Positions 34,340-42,568 of a stretch of DNA of 64,000 nt are shown here, piece after piece; positions within the stretch are counted from its first letter, which is position 1, and each line of letters starts with the position of its first letter. A program made the position numbers and the translations under genes. The DNA is taken from NCBI RefSeq assembly GCF_000426545.1, contig NZ_AUFO01000030.1:1-64000 (forward strand), read 5' to 3'. This stretch comes from Paenibacillus massiliensis subsp. panacisoli DSM 21345 (GTDB taxonomy: Bacteria > Bacillota > Bacilli > Paenibacillales > Paenibacillaceae). A model generated the notes under the pieces. The model ran no database searches and had not been told where the DNA came from. It was given only the letters and a program-made list of their open reading frames with translations.

Positions 34340-36172
34340 ATCTATACATCACTAGAGGCATGCATAAAGGATTTGGAACAAAATGGGCATCTCATTCGCA
34401 TACGAGAAGAAGTAGACCCACTGCTTGAAATGTCCGCCATTCACCTGCGAGTGTTTGAAGCGGGAGGTCCCGCTCTTTTATTCGAGAATATCAAGGGATC
34501 GCGTTATAAGGCAATATCCAACCTGTTCGGCACAATGGAGCGGGGCAAATTTATTTTTAGAGATACCTGGGAATCAACACAGAATATCATTGCCTTACGC
34601 AATGATCCGATGAAGGCTTTAAAGAACCCGTTTCGGCATATTTCCGATGCTACGTCGGCCATTAAAGCGCTACCACTCAAGCAAGGGAATGTTCTATCAG
34701 GCTTCAAAGAAATCCAAATTACCGACCTTCCGTTGATTAAGCATTGGCCGATGGATGGAGGGGCATTCATTACGTTGCCGCAAGTATATAGTGAGGACCC
34801 TGACAAGCAAGGAATTATGCAAGCTAATCTGGGAATGTACCGTGTACAGCTCACAGGCAATGAATTTGAGACGAATAAGGAGCTTGGCCTGCATTATCAA
34901 ATTCACCGGGGCATCGGAGTTCATCAGCACAAAGCCAATCGGAAAGGGGAGCCGCTTAAGGTAAGCATTTTCGTAGGCGGACCACCCGCACATACCGTAT
35001 CAGCTGTGATGCCGCTACCAGAGGGATTAAGCGAAATGCTGTTTGCTGGACTGTTAGCTGGCAAAAGGTTCAGGTACGGATATGATGAGGCCGGCTACTG
35101 TATAAGCCGGGATGCGGACTTTGTGATTACTGGAGAAATTCATCCTAGTGAAACAAAACCTGAGGGACCTTTTGGTGATCATCTGGGCTACTATAGCTTA
35201 ACACATCCATTCCCTATGATGCGTATTCGCAAAGTCTATGCGAAGCAGAATGCAATCTGGCCCTTCACCGTCGTTGGCCGGCCACCGCAGGAAGACACCA
35301 CGTTCGGAGCACTCATTCATGAGCTGACAGGCGGGGCCATCAAGCAGGAGATTCCAGGGGTGAAGGAGGTACATGCTGTTGATGCTGCGGGGGTACATCC
35401 ACTGCTACTTGCAGTTGGCTATGAACGCTATACTCCGTACACGAAGGTAAAGCAACCGGCGGAACTGCTCACCATCGCTAATCGAATTCTGGGTACCAAC
35501 CAACTGAGTCTTGCCAAATATTTATTCATTGCAGCAGAGGAAGAGCAGCCGCTCAGCACTCATAACATATCTCAGTTCTTATCTTATGTGCTGGAGCGCA
35601 TTGACCTGAAGCGAGATATTCATTTTCAGACCAACACAACTATTGATACATTAGATTATTCGGGTAATGGACTGAATCAGGGAAGCAAAGTCATATTTGC
35701 TGCTTGTGGCGACAAGAAGCGTGACTTGTGTACAGAGGTTCCAGAACAGCTGAAGGAGCTAAGAAATTACGTCAATCCGCAGCTCATCCTTCCGGGTATG
35801 GTAGCGATTGAAGGGCCAGCGTTCAATACGTATGCAGATGCAGAGCAGCAGCTGGATGAGCTGACGAATGCCATTAGTATGCGTGGTGAATTGTCCAACT
35901 GTCCGCTAATCGTTCTATGTGACAGTAGCTCTTTTGTCAGTGAGAAGCTTGATAATTTCCTATGGACGACCTTCACTCGGAGTAATCCTTCTCATGATAT
36001 TTATGGAGTGAATGCTGACAGTACCTTTAAGCATTGGGGCTGCGACAATCTTATTATAGATGCTAGAACGAAGCCACATCATGCCCCTCCACTTATTCCG
36101 GATCCAGCTGTTGAGAAACGAATTGATCCGTTATTTGCTCAAGGTGGCAGCCTAAGCGGCGTACTGAAATAG
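34340..36172 (+). CDS. UbiD-family decarboxylase, apparently starting at ATC
   Basis: 610 residues if read from ATC at 34340. UbiD enzymes use prenylated FMN to (de)carboxylate unsaturated and aromatic acids. The N-terminal part (SLEACIKDLEQNGHLIRIRE), the middle GIGVHQHKANRKGEPLKVSIF, PEGPFGDHLGYYSLTHPFP with acidic catalytic residues, and the C-terminal WGCDNLIIDARTKP are conserved. The family-like N-terminus begins upstream of any ATG, GTG or TTG: an in-frame TGA is six codons before the ATC, AAGGAG is nine bases before it, and the first ordinary start (TTG 34373) has AAAGGA only two bases away. No UbiX gene is adjacent. Confidence 0.88.
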   Translation: MYTSLEACIKDLEQNGHLIRIREEVDPLLEMSAIHLRVFEAGGPALLFENIKGSRYKAISNLFGTMERGKFIFRDTWESTQNIIALRNDPMKALKNPFRHISDATSAIKALPLKQGNVLSGFKEIQITDLPLIKHWPMDGGAFITLPQVYSEDPDKQGIMQANLGMYRVQLTGNEFETNKELGLHYQIHRGIGVHQHKANRKGEPLKVSIFVGGPPAHTVSAVMPLPEGLSEMLFAGLLAGKRFRYGYDEAGYCISRDADFVITGEIHPSETKPEGPFGDHLGYYSLTHPFPMMRIRKVYAKQNAIWPFTVVGRPPQEDTTFGALIHELTGGAIKQEIPGVKEVHAVDAAGVHPLLLAVGYERYTPYTKVKQPAELLTIANRILGTNQLSLAKYLFIAAEEEQPLSTHNISQFLSYVLERIDLKRDIHFQTNTTIDTLDYSGNGLNQGSKVIFAACGDKKRDLCTEVPEQLKELRNYVNPQLILPGMVAIEGPAFNTYADAEQQLDELTNAISMRGELSNCPLIVLCDSSSFVSEKLDNFLWTTFTRSNPSHDIYGVNADSTFKHWGCDNLIIDARTKPHHAPPLIPDPAVEKRIDPLFAQGGSLSGVLK

Positions 36173-36232
36173 TAGTGTAAGCTTGCAACAGGTAAGTATC
36201 TATTAGGTTGTATCTATTATAACTATTACATG

Positions 36233-36268
36233 AAAAGCTCTGCTGGCTATGCTAGAAGAGCTTTTTTT
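36233..36268 (+). terminator. Terminator of the UbiD gene
   Basis: AAAAGCTCTGCTgg-ctat-gCTAGAAGAGCTTTTTTT; the stem ends in a long T run. The rest of 36173-36430 shows no gene. Confidence 0.75.
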
Positions 36269-36430
36269 GCCTTCATGTGAGTACCTATAATTATATATGA
36301 GAAACAAAGTATACCATTATATGGTGATGAGTATAAAAATAGAGTTCATCAAGAATAGCCATGCTCCAGGTGAAATCCCTCCACCCCCATACAAGCTTAC
36401 CTATATTGAATTATTATATAGAGCTGAAAT

Positions 36431-36949
36431 CTAGCTATCTTTGAACAGTTTGATATTTTTCTTCTGTTGAAAATACACCCACAATCCAAAGGCTGCACCG
36501 GCAATAATCCAAACAACCATCGAGAACCAATTCATTGTGATCGTCCGATTAGCTATAGTAGGAAACAGAAATTCTATCATAATCATCATGCTAAAGCTCC
36601 ATTGAATACCAGATATAATAGATTTTCTCTTCAAGACATAAATTTTATTATTGTAGTCCGTTTCAAGATCATACTCAGTTTCAGCGATCCCTGTTTTTTT
36701 GAGTTTATTTACAGTGAAGTAAGATATAAATTGTTGCACAATGAATAATGACATGGTCCCGAAGCTAAATGTGTGATGTGCAGTGTCTATAATCAAACTT
36801 ATGAGCATTAGAATAGTTGCCAGGTAGAAGGCGTACAGACAGGCATTAGCTAAAATGCGATAGATCGCTTCTTGTTGGTATTCATCTCTTTCCTCCACAT
36901 AACCTATAAAGTGCTTTAGCATTTTCTTCTCAAAATGGTTTGCTTCCAT
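36431..36949 (-). CDS. Four-helix membrane protein paired with an XRE regulator
   Basis: 172 residues with a charged N-terminus (EKKMLKHFIGYVEERDEYQQEAI), then four predicted membrane helices and a basic tail QQKKNIKLFKDS. It is of the kind routinely found next to a small XRE repressor in Bacillota (DUF3278/DUF6773-like); the function is unknown. The ATG overlaps the regulator's TAA by one base, so the two are translationally coupled. Confidence 0.65.
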   Translation of the reverse strand: MEANHFEKKMLKHFIGYVEERDEYQQEAIYRILANACLYAFYLATILMLISLIIDTAHHTFSFGTMSLFIVQQFISYFTVNKLKKTGIAETEYDLETDYNNKIYVLKRKSIISGIQWSFSMMIMIEFLFPTIANRTITMNWFSMVVWIIAGAAFGLWVYFQQKKNIKLFKDS

Positions 36950-37140
36950 TAATTTTCCTCCCAAAAAAGTGTGTTCAAATCAGTGTTCAGGGCTTTAGCT
37001 AATTTAATACATAAATCCAGTGAAGGATTGTATTTGTCATTTTCAATTAGATTAATAGTTTGTCTGGCAACGCCAACCTTCTGAGAGAGAGCAAGCTGTG
37101 ACAGGCCTGATTGCTTTCTGAATTCACTGACTTTATTCAT
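36949..37140 (-). CDS. Small XRE-family repressor
   Basis: 63 residues, essentially one Cro/C1 HTH (SGLSQLALSQKVGVARQTINLIENDKYNPSLDL, split by its turn at VGVAR). The start ATG is five bases after AGGAGG; the longer frame to 37173 is unsupported. Two copies of a 20-bp operator lie upstream (37154 and 37209), the nearer just before the ribosome site, so autorepression is likely. It pairs with the membrane protein downstream. Confidence 0.85.
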   Translation of the reverse strand: MNKVSEFRKQSGLSQLALSQKVGVARQTINLIENDKYNPSLDLCIKLAKALNTDLNTLFWEEN

Positions 37141-37153
37141 AAATCCTCCTATT

Positions 37154-37173
37154 ATGTCACATATAAATGACAT
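37154..37173. promoter_or_regulatory. XRE operator, proximal copy
   Basis: ATGTCACATATAAATGACAT: inverted ATGTCA and TGACAT arms around an AT-rich centre. Same design as 37209-37228, 55 bp away. Confidence 0.65.
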
Positions 37174-37208
37174 GAAGTTAGCTCTTATGGTATATCTTTA
37201 TTAAAGAT

Positions 37209-37228
37209 ATGTCAAATATATATGACAA
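37209..37228. promoter_or_regulatory. XRE operator, distal copy
   Basis: ATGTCAAATATATATGACAA: same ATGTCA and TGACA arms as the proximal copy. A 55-bp centre distance (about five helical turns) would suit cooperative binding. Confidence 0.65.
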
Positions 37229-37395
37229 ACTAAAGATTTTACGAATTTTTGAATCCCATGCAGATATGGAGCTAAAAGCTAATAACAGCAGACATCTTGA
37301 CTATCTGGTAACGTCATACTTTATTGTTATCACAGAAACGAGTGGCTGAAATGATAGCTAGCTCATCAGATTGGCTAAGGTGGATGATTAGAATT

Positions 37396-37845
37396 ATGAA
37401 AGTAGATATCCAAAAAATCACAAAGCATAATATCAAAGAAGTATTATCCTTGAGTGTGAACAGTGATCAAGAAATATATATTGAAACGACTCAGCAATGT
37501 TTGGAGGACGCACAGCAATGTAAGCATTATCAGCCTGTAGCACTTTATTGGAATGATGAACTGGCAGGATTCGCTATGTATGGATTGTTCCCTGGAGAAG
37601 GCAGGGATGGACGGGTATGGTTAGATCGATTTCTGATCGACAAGAGCTTTCAGGGGAGAGGTATCGGAAAAATCATGCTCAGTAATCTCATTGAGCATCT
37701 TGTTAAGATATATGGCTGTAAACAGATATACCTTAGTCTATATGAGAATAACCAAGGAGCACTGTATTTATATCAAAAGTTTGGATTTCAGTTCAATGGA
37801 GAGCTGGATATAAACGGGGAAAGGGTAATGGTGAAGGAGGTCTGA
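37396..37845 (+). CDS. GNAT N-acetyltransferase, BltD/SpeG-like
   Basis: 149 residues. It begins MKVDIQKITKHNIKEVLSLSV, as BltD-type polyamine acetyltransferases do. The acetyl-CoA loop is IDKSFQGRGIGKIMLSNLIE (Q/RxxGxG/A), and LSLYENNQGALYLYQKFGF is the characteristic beta-bulge and helix. The likely reaction is acetylation of a polyamine or similar amine. The internal ATG at 37396 is chosen by family length; the frame opens at 37324. Divergent from the XRE pair. Confidence 0.8.
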   Translation: MKVDIQKITKHNIKEVLSLSVNSDQEIYIETTQQCLEDAQQCKHYQPVALYWNDELAGFAMYGLFPGEGRDGRVWLDRFLIDKSFQGRGIGKIMLSNLIEHLVKIYGCKQIYLSLYENNQGALYLYQKFGFQFNGELDINGERVMVKEV

Positions 37846-37869
37846 TCACAAGGCTTGGCAACAAACAAA

Positions 37870-37903
37870 GATCCCTGCTAACTGATCTAGTAGTAGTCAG
37901 GGA
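37870..37903. terminator. Hairpin after the GNAT gene
   Basis: GATCCCTGCTAACTGAT-ctag-TAGTAGTCAGGGACC; good stem without a clear T run, between convergent genes. Confidence 0.5.
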
Positions 37904-37936
37904 CCATTGTCGTTTAAGCAAAGACTGAGCAATTAT

Positions 37937-38647
37937 CTATTCACTCGCAAGGGACGTGACACCTATCGTGATCTGGGTGACGTAATTGCGGTCACTTTGT
38001 TCCGTGACCTCATCAATAAGATATTCTTCGTAGGCATAATCAGCGAGTGTTAGGCCTTCTTTGTTCGCATACTTAACGAGCCTTTCATACGTCGCACCAA
38101 TGGTTGCGTAGCTACCTTGATGGTAGGCAACGGCATACATGCCCTTTGGTTTAATGAAGTTGATCGCCGAATTATTTGGTTTACTCCTGCTTTTGACAAA
38201 AAAATATGACTTGGAGTGGTAATCACCCTGCAGGATACTCTCCTTGCTAAGCAGGTAACCTACGAATGAGGTGTCCTTAGTGATGTTACGATCTTCGAAG
38301 CTGTGAAAGGCTAACATCCAGTGAATGTATTCATCTTCATCCAGATCCGTTAAAGGCTCGCTTCGGATAATTAGCTCTTCTGCCTGTTCCTCCAGCCTAA
38401 CCGTGTAAACATCCGCACTTAAGCCTCGTCTTATATTGCTAACGGATTCCTCTAAGGTGTATTTAATAAAGGCTAATCGCTCGATCTCCCTATTAATCTC
38501 GCTGATTTTTTGCTCTGACATCTGTATGGATCGTTCGGCGTTTCTTACCGCAAGATAATTCTTTATTTCGTTAAGTGGGACATTCAAATCTTTGAGTATG
38601 TTGATGGTGAAGTCAAGAGGGGGATACCTGTTACTTTGAGGTAGCAT
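37937..38647 (-). pseudogene. MerR-family regulator lacking its DNA-binding domain
   Basis: 236 codons. It retains the MerR dimerisation helix (LDFTINILKDLNVPLNEIKNYL, then SEQKISEINREIERL) and a GyrI/BmrR-like effector-binding domain (GMYAVAYHQGSYATIGATYERL). The first 40 residues, which hold the winged helix, are missing: the ATG falls only about ten residues before the dimerisation region, and no ribosome site precedes it. It begins eight bases from the divergent GNAT frame, so a deletion has probably fused unrelated DNA here. It cannot bind DNA as annotated, though it might still sequester ligand. Confidence 0.7.
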
Positions 38648-38672
38648 TTTTTTTATGGAAAAGGAGAACGAT

Positions 38673-39230
38673 ATGAGTGTGAGAATTGAGAGTGTCGATA
38701 AATATTTTAAAGGTATGGATAGATTGCAAGAGCTTTACGAGGGAGCATTTCCTGAAGAAGAAAGAGTGCCTATGTGGATTCTATTATGGAGAGCCAAGAA
38801 GAATCATATCCATTTTAAAGCCTTTTATGATGAGCATACATTCGTTGGCTTTACCTATCTGATTGTATTTAAAGACATTACTTTTGTATTTTACCTGGCG
38901 ATTGATAATCAGATCAGATCTAAAGGATATGGTAGTCAGGTGTTGACTAAGATTAAGGAGATGTACCCGAATAACCGTATTATTCTCAATATTGAAGCCG
39001 TTGAGGAGGAGGCCAGTAACCATGAACAGAGGACACAACGTAAAAGCTTTTACTTAAGGAATGGTTATCAAAATTCCAAGCTGACGATCAGTCAATTCAA
39101 TCAATCCTATGAGGTTATGGTTCATGGTCAAGATATTACCAAAGGGGAACTTCGTGGTGTATTCAAGTCGTTCATGGGTAGCCTTCTCTACTGGTTCAGT
39201 AGGCCCGAGATATCCGAGTTGCAAGACTAG
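38673..39230 (+). CDS. GNAT-family N-acetyltransferase
   Basis: 185 residues, start ATG at 38673 after AAAGGAGAACGAT. GNAT features: YLAIDNQIRSKGYGSQVLTK (Q/RxxGxG/A loop), LNIEAVEEEASN, and RKSFYLRNGYQNSKL. This is the layout of small GNATs with an N-terminal YEGAFPEEERVP motif. A C-terminal extension (FKSFMGSLLYWFSRPEI) is unusual. The substrate cannot be predicted. Terminator at 39281. Confidence 0.82.
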   Translation: MSVRIESVDKYFKGMDRLQELYEGAFPEEERVPMWILLWRAKKNHIHFKAFYDEHTFVGFTYLIVFKDITFVFYLAIDNQIRSKGYGSQVLTKIKEMYPNNRIILNIEAVEEEASNHEQRTQRKSFYLRNGYQNSKLTISQFNQSYEVMVHGQDITKGELRGVFKSFMGSLLYWFSRPEISELQD

Positions 39231-39280
39231 TGAACCCTCATTTTAAAAAATGTATAATAAGGAATTCGAAAGGTTGGGTA

Positions 39281-39315
39281 CTGCCCTCGCCATCATAGGC
39301 AGGGGCATTTTTTTA
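39281..39315 (+). terminator. Terminator of the GNAT gene
   Basis: TGCCCTCGCC-atcata-GGCAGGGGCA followed by seven T. Confidence 0.8.
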
Positions 39316-39385
39316 TTTGGAGGTCAGAAGATCGTGAGGCAGGCTCGTGGGTATGTAATCTAAATCAACAAACGTACTCGCGTTG

Positions 39386-39700
39386 CTACTTTACTTCCCC
39401 GCCCTCAGCTATAATCAGGTCCACAATTCCAGGGAAACGATGATTCAAATCCTCCTTCCGAATAGAGTAGTAATGTTGCTTTCCTTCAATTCGTGGTTGA
39501 ATGACTCCTGCTTCCCGTAAAATCTTGATGTGATGGGACAGCGTTGATTTGGATATATGACCTACTTCAAAAGCGGAGCAGTTCTTCTCGCCTGAGCTAG
39601 CTAAGCAATGGGCGATCTTCATACGAATCGGATCTCCAAGTGCGTTGAAGACGGTCGTCAGATTTAGGGTAGAAGTATCTGGGATCGTTGGTGTTTTCAT
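39386..39700 (-). CDS. ArsR-family repressor
   Basis: 104 residues, a single winged-helix domain: VFNALGDPIRMKIAHCLASS, the recognition helix ISKSTLSHHIKILREAGVI, and the wing EGKQHYYSIRKEDL. There is no metal-binding Cys pair in helix alpha3, so it is not an arsenic or zinc sensor of the classical type. It is divergent from the SnoaL-like gene, with an operator-like palindrome (39801-39818) between them. No good ribosome site is visible before the ATG. Confidence 0.88.
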   Translation of the reverse strand: MKTPTIPDTSTLNLTTVFNALGDPIRMKIAHCLASSGEKNCSAFEVGHISKSTLSHHIKILREAGVIQPRIEGKQHYYSIRKEDLNHRFPGIVDLIIAEGGEVK

Positions 39701-39800
39701 AACATAACGGTAACACAGGGGACTTGATGTTTCAATGTTTGATTTTTTTCGAACTGACAGTTGTGATGGGCTACCTATTATGTTATTGTGATTAACATTG

Positions 39801-39818
39801 GTTCGAAATTTATCGAAC
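39801..39818. promoter_or_regulatory. Palindromic operator in the ArsR/SnoaL intergenic region
   Basis: GTTCGA-aattta-TCGAAC, perfect 6-bp arms, 33 bp before the SnoaL-like start. A further half-site TTCGAAC occurs near 39748. Likely binding site of the divergent ArsR protein. Confidence 0.6.
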
Positions 39819-39850
39819 TAATATACAACACTTTTACTTGGAGGAACATC

Positions 39851-40222
39851 ATGACTACTGCATTAAATAACTATTTCCGCTTGTTTGACGCTTCACGTAC
39901 GGAGCAACGTGCGATGGACGATCTGCTCTCCATGTTCACACCTGATGCCGAGATCGTACTTAACGGTACGACTAGAACAGGCTTTGAAGGCTTTATGAAG
40001 GCCTTCTACGAGTACAACAGTGATGTCAAGCATATGTGGGATCAATGGGAACTACAGCCGGACGGCAGCTACCGGACAAATTGGGCCGTATGTGGGCAAG
40101 CTGCAGATGGCACCGTATATGCTAGAACTGGCATTGACATTGCCAGGCTGAATGAAGCAGGAAAGATTGTATATCTGGAGAATATCCAAGAGGATCCAAA
40201 TGCATTTCGGAATTATAAATAA
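39851..40222 (+). CDS. SnoaL-like (NTF2-fold) protein
   Basis: 123 residues. LNNYFRLFDASRTEQRAMDD, then MFTPDAEIVLNGTTRTGFEG and an end ARLNEAGKIVYLENIQED match the SnoaL-like fold, a small cone-shaped barrel used by isomerases, hydrolases and detoxification enzymes. The ATG is seven bases after GGAGGA; the open frame from 39788 is not used. Controlled in all likelihood by the divergent ArsR. The reaction is unknown. Confidence 0.78.
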   Translation: MTTALNNYFRLFDASRTEQRAMDDLLSMFTPDAEIVLNGTTRTGFEGFMKAFYEYNSDVKHMWDQWELQPDGSYRTNWAVCGQAADGTVYARTGIDIARLNEAGKIVYLENIQEDPNAFRNYK

Positions 40223-40302
40223 GTGCCAAACGACAATAAAGTACTTTATTGATTGAACTTAGGCTGTTAAGATTCAATCATTAATAATGAATGAATACCC
40301 AG

Positions 40303-40331
40303 AGGATGCCGTGATCAGTGGCATCCTTTTG
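40303..40331 (+). terminator. Terminator of the SnoaL-like gene
   Basis: AGGATGCC-gtgatcagt-GGCATCC followed by TTTT. Confidence 0.8.
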
Positions 40332-40373
40332 TTCGCTATAGGACAGTGTGATATGGCTAGTACTACTCCGTAC

Positions 40374-40405
40374 TTGACTTTCCCCTGCACGGGAACCTAT
40401 ATACT
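40374..40405 (+). promoter_or_regulatory. MerR-type promoter with long spacer and central palindrome
   Basis: TTGACT (40374-40379) and TATACT (40400-40405) are 20 bp apart; the spacer holds the inverted repeat TTCCC-CTGCAC-GGGAA (40380-40395). An over-long spacer with a central dyad is the hallmark of promoters untwisted by MerR-family activators, here the next gene. Confidence 0.7.
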
Positions 40406-40434
40406 CCTATTATGTTTAGAGCGGAGGTGATATT

Positions 40435-41271
40435 TTGTTTAAAATCAGTGAGTTTGCAAGGCTAAGTAAGGTCTCCTTAAAAACACTGCGTTATTATGAC
40501 CAGATTGGGATACTGAAGCCGAGAAGGGTGGATCACGATACCGGCTATCGTTACTATTCCGCCGATCAGCTTCTGGAGCTCAATCGAATCTTAATCTACA
40601 AGGAATTGGGCTTCACATTGCCGCAAATTGCACAGCTGCTGCAGGAAGATATTTCATTGGAGAACATCCAGGGGATGTTCAAGCTGAAAAGAAGTGAAAT
40701 CCAGCAAATCATTGACACGGAACAAGCCAGACTCATCAGAATTGAGGAGCGCATGCAGCTTATAGAACAAGAGGGACAATTTGAGACAGAGCAAGACGTC
40801 AGAGTCAAAGCAGAAGAGACTAGGCAGTTTCTTTTTCAGACCGCATGCGGGAAAGAAGAGGACATTCCAGATTTGCTTTGTCGGTTGGAGCAGTTATTAA
40901 CGAAGGAAATTCGCCAATGGATTCAAGGTCCGCAGGTTGTTTTGTGGAAAGAAATCGAGGGAAAAGAGGATGAGTTTGAATTTGAAGTCGGTTATTTTGT
41001 AACCTGTGAGCTGCAATCGTACCCAGGGCCTTTTCAGCTACGAACTCTTCCTGCTGAGCCGATGATGGCCACGATGGCTTTTCATTCCAATACTCATTTT
41101 GATGGTGCAGCTTGTGTTCATTTAGCTAGATGGATTGAGAGACATCAGTATCAGATCAAGGAAAGCGAATCCGGTAGGGAGCTGTATTATTCGTTATCTT
41201 CAGAACAGGATGCACAATTGATAGAAATACAAATTCCAATACGATATAGCGAACTGGGCAAGGAGGAATGA
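40435..41271 (+). CDS. MerR-family regulator (multidrug-type, BmrR-like)
   Basis: 278 residues. N-terminal winged helix FKISEFARLSKVSLKTLRYYDQIGILKP, dimerisation coiled coil (SLENIQGMFKLKRSEIQQII...), and a C-terminal effector region of about 150 residues. The TTG start is seven bases after GGAGGTG. It overlaps the MFS transporter start by four bases, and its own promoter has the MerR dyad, so it should activate itself plus the pump on ligand binding. The ligand is unknown. Confidence 0.88.
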   Translation: MFKISEFARLSKVSLKTLRYYDQIGILKPRRVDHDTGYRYYSADQLLELNRILIYKELGFTLPQIAQLLQEDISLENIQGMFKLKRSEIQQIIDTEQARLIRIEERMQLIEQEGQFETEQDVRVKAEETRQFLFQTACGKEEDIPDLLCRLEQLLTKEIRQWIQGPQVVLWKEIEGKEDEFEFEVGYFVTCELQSYPGPFQLRTLPAEPMMATMAFHSNTHFDGAACVHLARWIERHQYQIKESESGRELYYSLSSEQDAQLIEIQIPIRYSELGKEE

Positions 41272-42440
41272 GTGGATTGAAAAACAAACTGATCATCTAT
41301 GTTCTCGCACTGGCTGTTTTTCTGATCGGAACCATTGAATACATTATTACAGGAATCATTGAGATGATCGCTACGGACTTGAAAGTATCGACCTCCGAGG
41401 CAGGGTTGCTAGTGACAGTGTTTGCACTCGCAGCGGCCATAATCGCACCGATTCTCATTGCACTCACGATCAATATAGATCGCAAGAAGCTATTAATGTC
41501 CACTCTGGGAGTGTTTATCGTGAGTAACGGAATGATGCTGGTGAATCTCTCCTACGAAACATTACTATGGATTCGAATGATTCAGGGAGCTAGTGGAGGA
41601 ATCACTACCGTAGTTGCCATGGCAATAGCGACACGACTCGTTGAACATGAGAAAAGAGGTAACGCCATTGGCATTATTCTGATGGGGCTTAGCAGCTCGT
41701 TAGTGCTCGGTGTTCCTATTGGCACATTTTTCAGTGAAATGTTTGGATGGAGGAATCTTTTTATTTTCATCGGTGTACTAAGCATTCTGCCATTAGTTAT
41801 CATCTATAACAAGGTTCCGGCAATCAAAGAAGAAGAACAAGTTACGCTCGGAATGCAGCTCTCAATGTTGAAGAGTTCAACGGTTCTGACTGCACTGGTC
41901 ATTACTTTATTATATGTCGGAGGCTATTCTACACTGTTCACTTATATTACGCCTTTCTTGCAAGCTACATCCTCACTGTCCATTACGGAAATTAGCGGGG
42001 TTCTGTTCCTGGCGGGAATTTGTAGCTTCGTTGGGTCAAAAGTGGGTGGGCAGCTGGCAGATGCCAAGGGCTCGAAATTTACAATTTGTCTCGGTCTTCT
42101 GTTACAAGGGGCGACACTTCTTTTATTTGCTCTAGCCGGTGTCAATCTCTATGTATTGATCTTGGTTCTAATGATCTTCATGCTAGCAACGTGGAGTATT
42201 TCCCCTGCGCAGCAACTATATCTGGTAACTTTAGCGCCTCGAAATCCCGACATTGCCCTGAGCGTAAATACTTCGTTCATTCAATTTGGCTTTGCACTGG
42301 GATCTGGATTAGGCGGACTGGTCATCAGCCGTACATCTGTCCTGTATTTGAATTGGCTGGGTTTTGCCGCTGTAAGCACAGCTTTACTTCTTGCCATCTT
42401 TTTATTTAAAAAAATGGGCAAAAAGAGAATTGTAGCATAA
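41268..42440 (+). CDS. MFS efflux transporter (DHA1 type)
   Basis: 390 residues, twelve predicted helices. It opens LAVFLIGTIEYIITGIIEMI, has motif A-like loops (GGQLADAKGSKFTI) and motif C-like GLSSSLVLGVPIGTFFSEMFGWR in helix five, typical of AraJ/PbuE-like proton-driven exporters. ATG overlaps the MerR stop; GGAGGA precedes. Efflux of a toxic compound sensed by the co-transcribed MerR protein is likely. Confidence 0.9.
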   Translation: MSGLKNKLIIYVLALAVFLIGTIEYIITGIIEMIATDLKVSTSEAGLLVTVFALAAAIIAPILIALTINIDRKKLLMSTLGVFIVSNGMMLVNLSYETLLWIRMIQGASGGITTVVAMAIATRLVEHEKRGNAIGIILMGLSSSLVLGVPIGTFFSEMFGWRNLFIFIGVLSILPLVIIYNKVPAIKEEEQVTLGMQLSMLKSSTVLTALVITLLYVGGYSTLFTYITPFLQATSSLSITEISGVLFLAGICSFVGSKVGGQLADAKGSKFTICLGLLLQGATLLLFALAGVNLYVLILVLMIFMLATWSISPAQQLYLVTLAPRNPDIALSVNTSFIQFGFALGSGLGGLVISRTSVLYLNWLGFAAVSTALLLAIFLFKKMGKKRIVA

Positions 42441-42568
42441 TCCTTCTGTTTTTCAGCATGATTGAACTATTTCAACTCCATACTTTCATGCAAAGATATA
42501 AAGGCAGCAGTACCAATAGAGCAGAGGCATGACATAGCGAATCAGAAAGAGTATGGAGGAAATCAATC

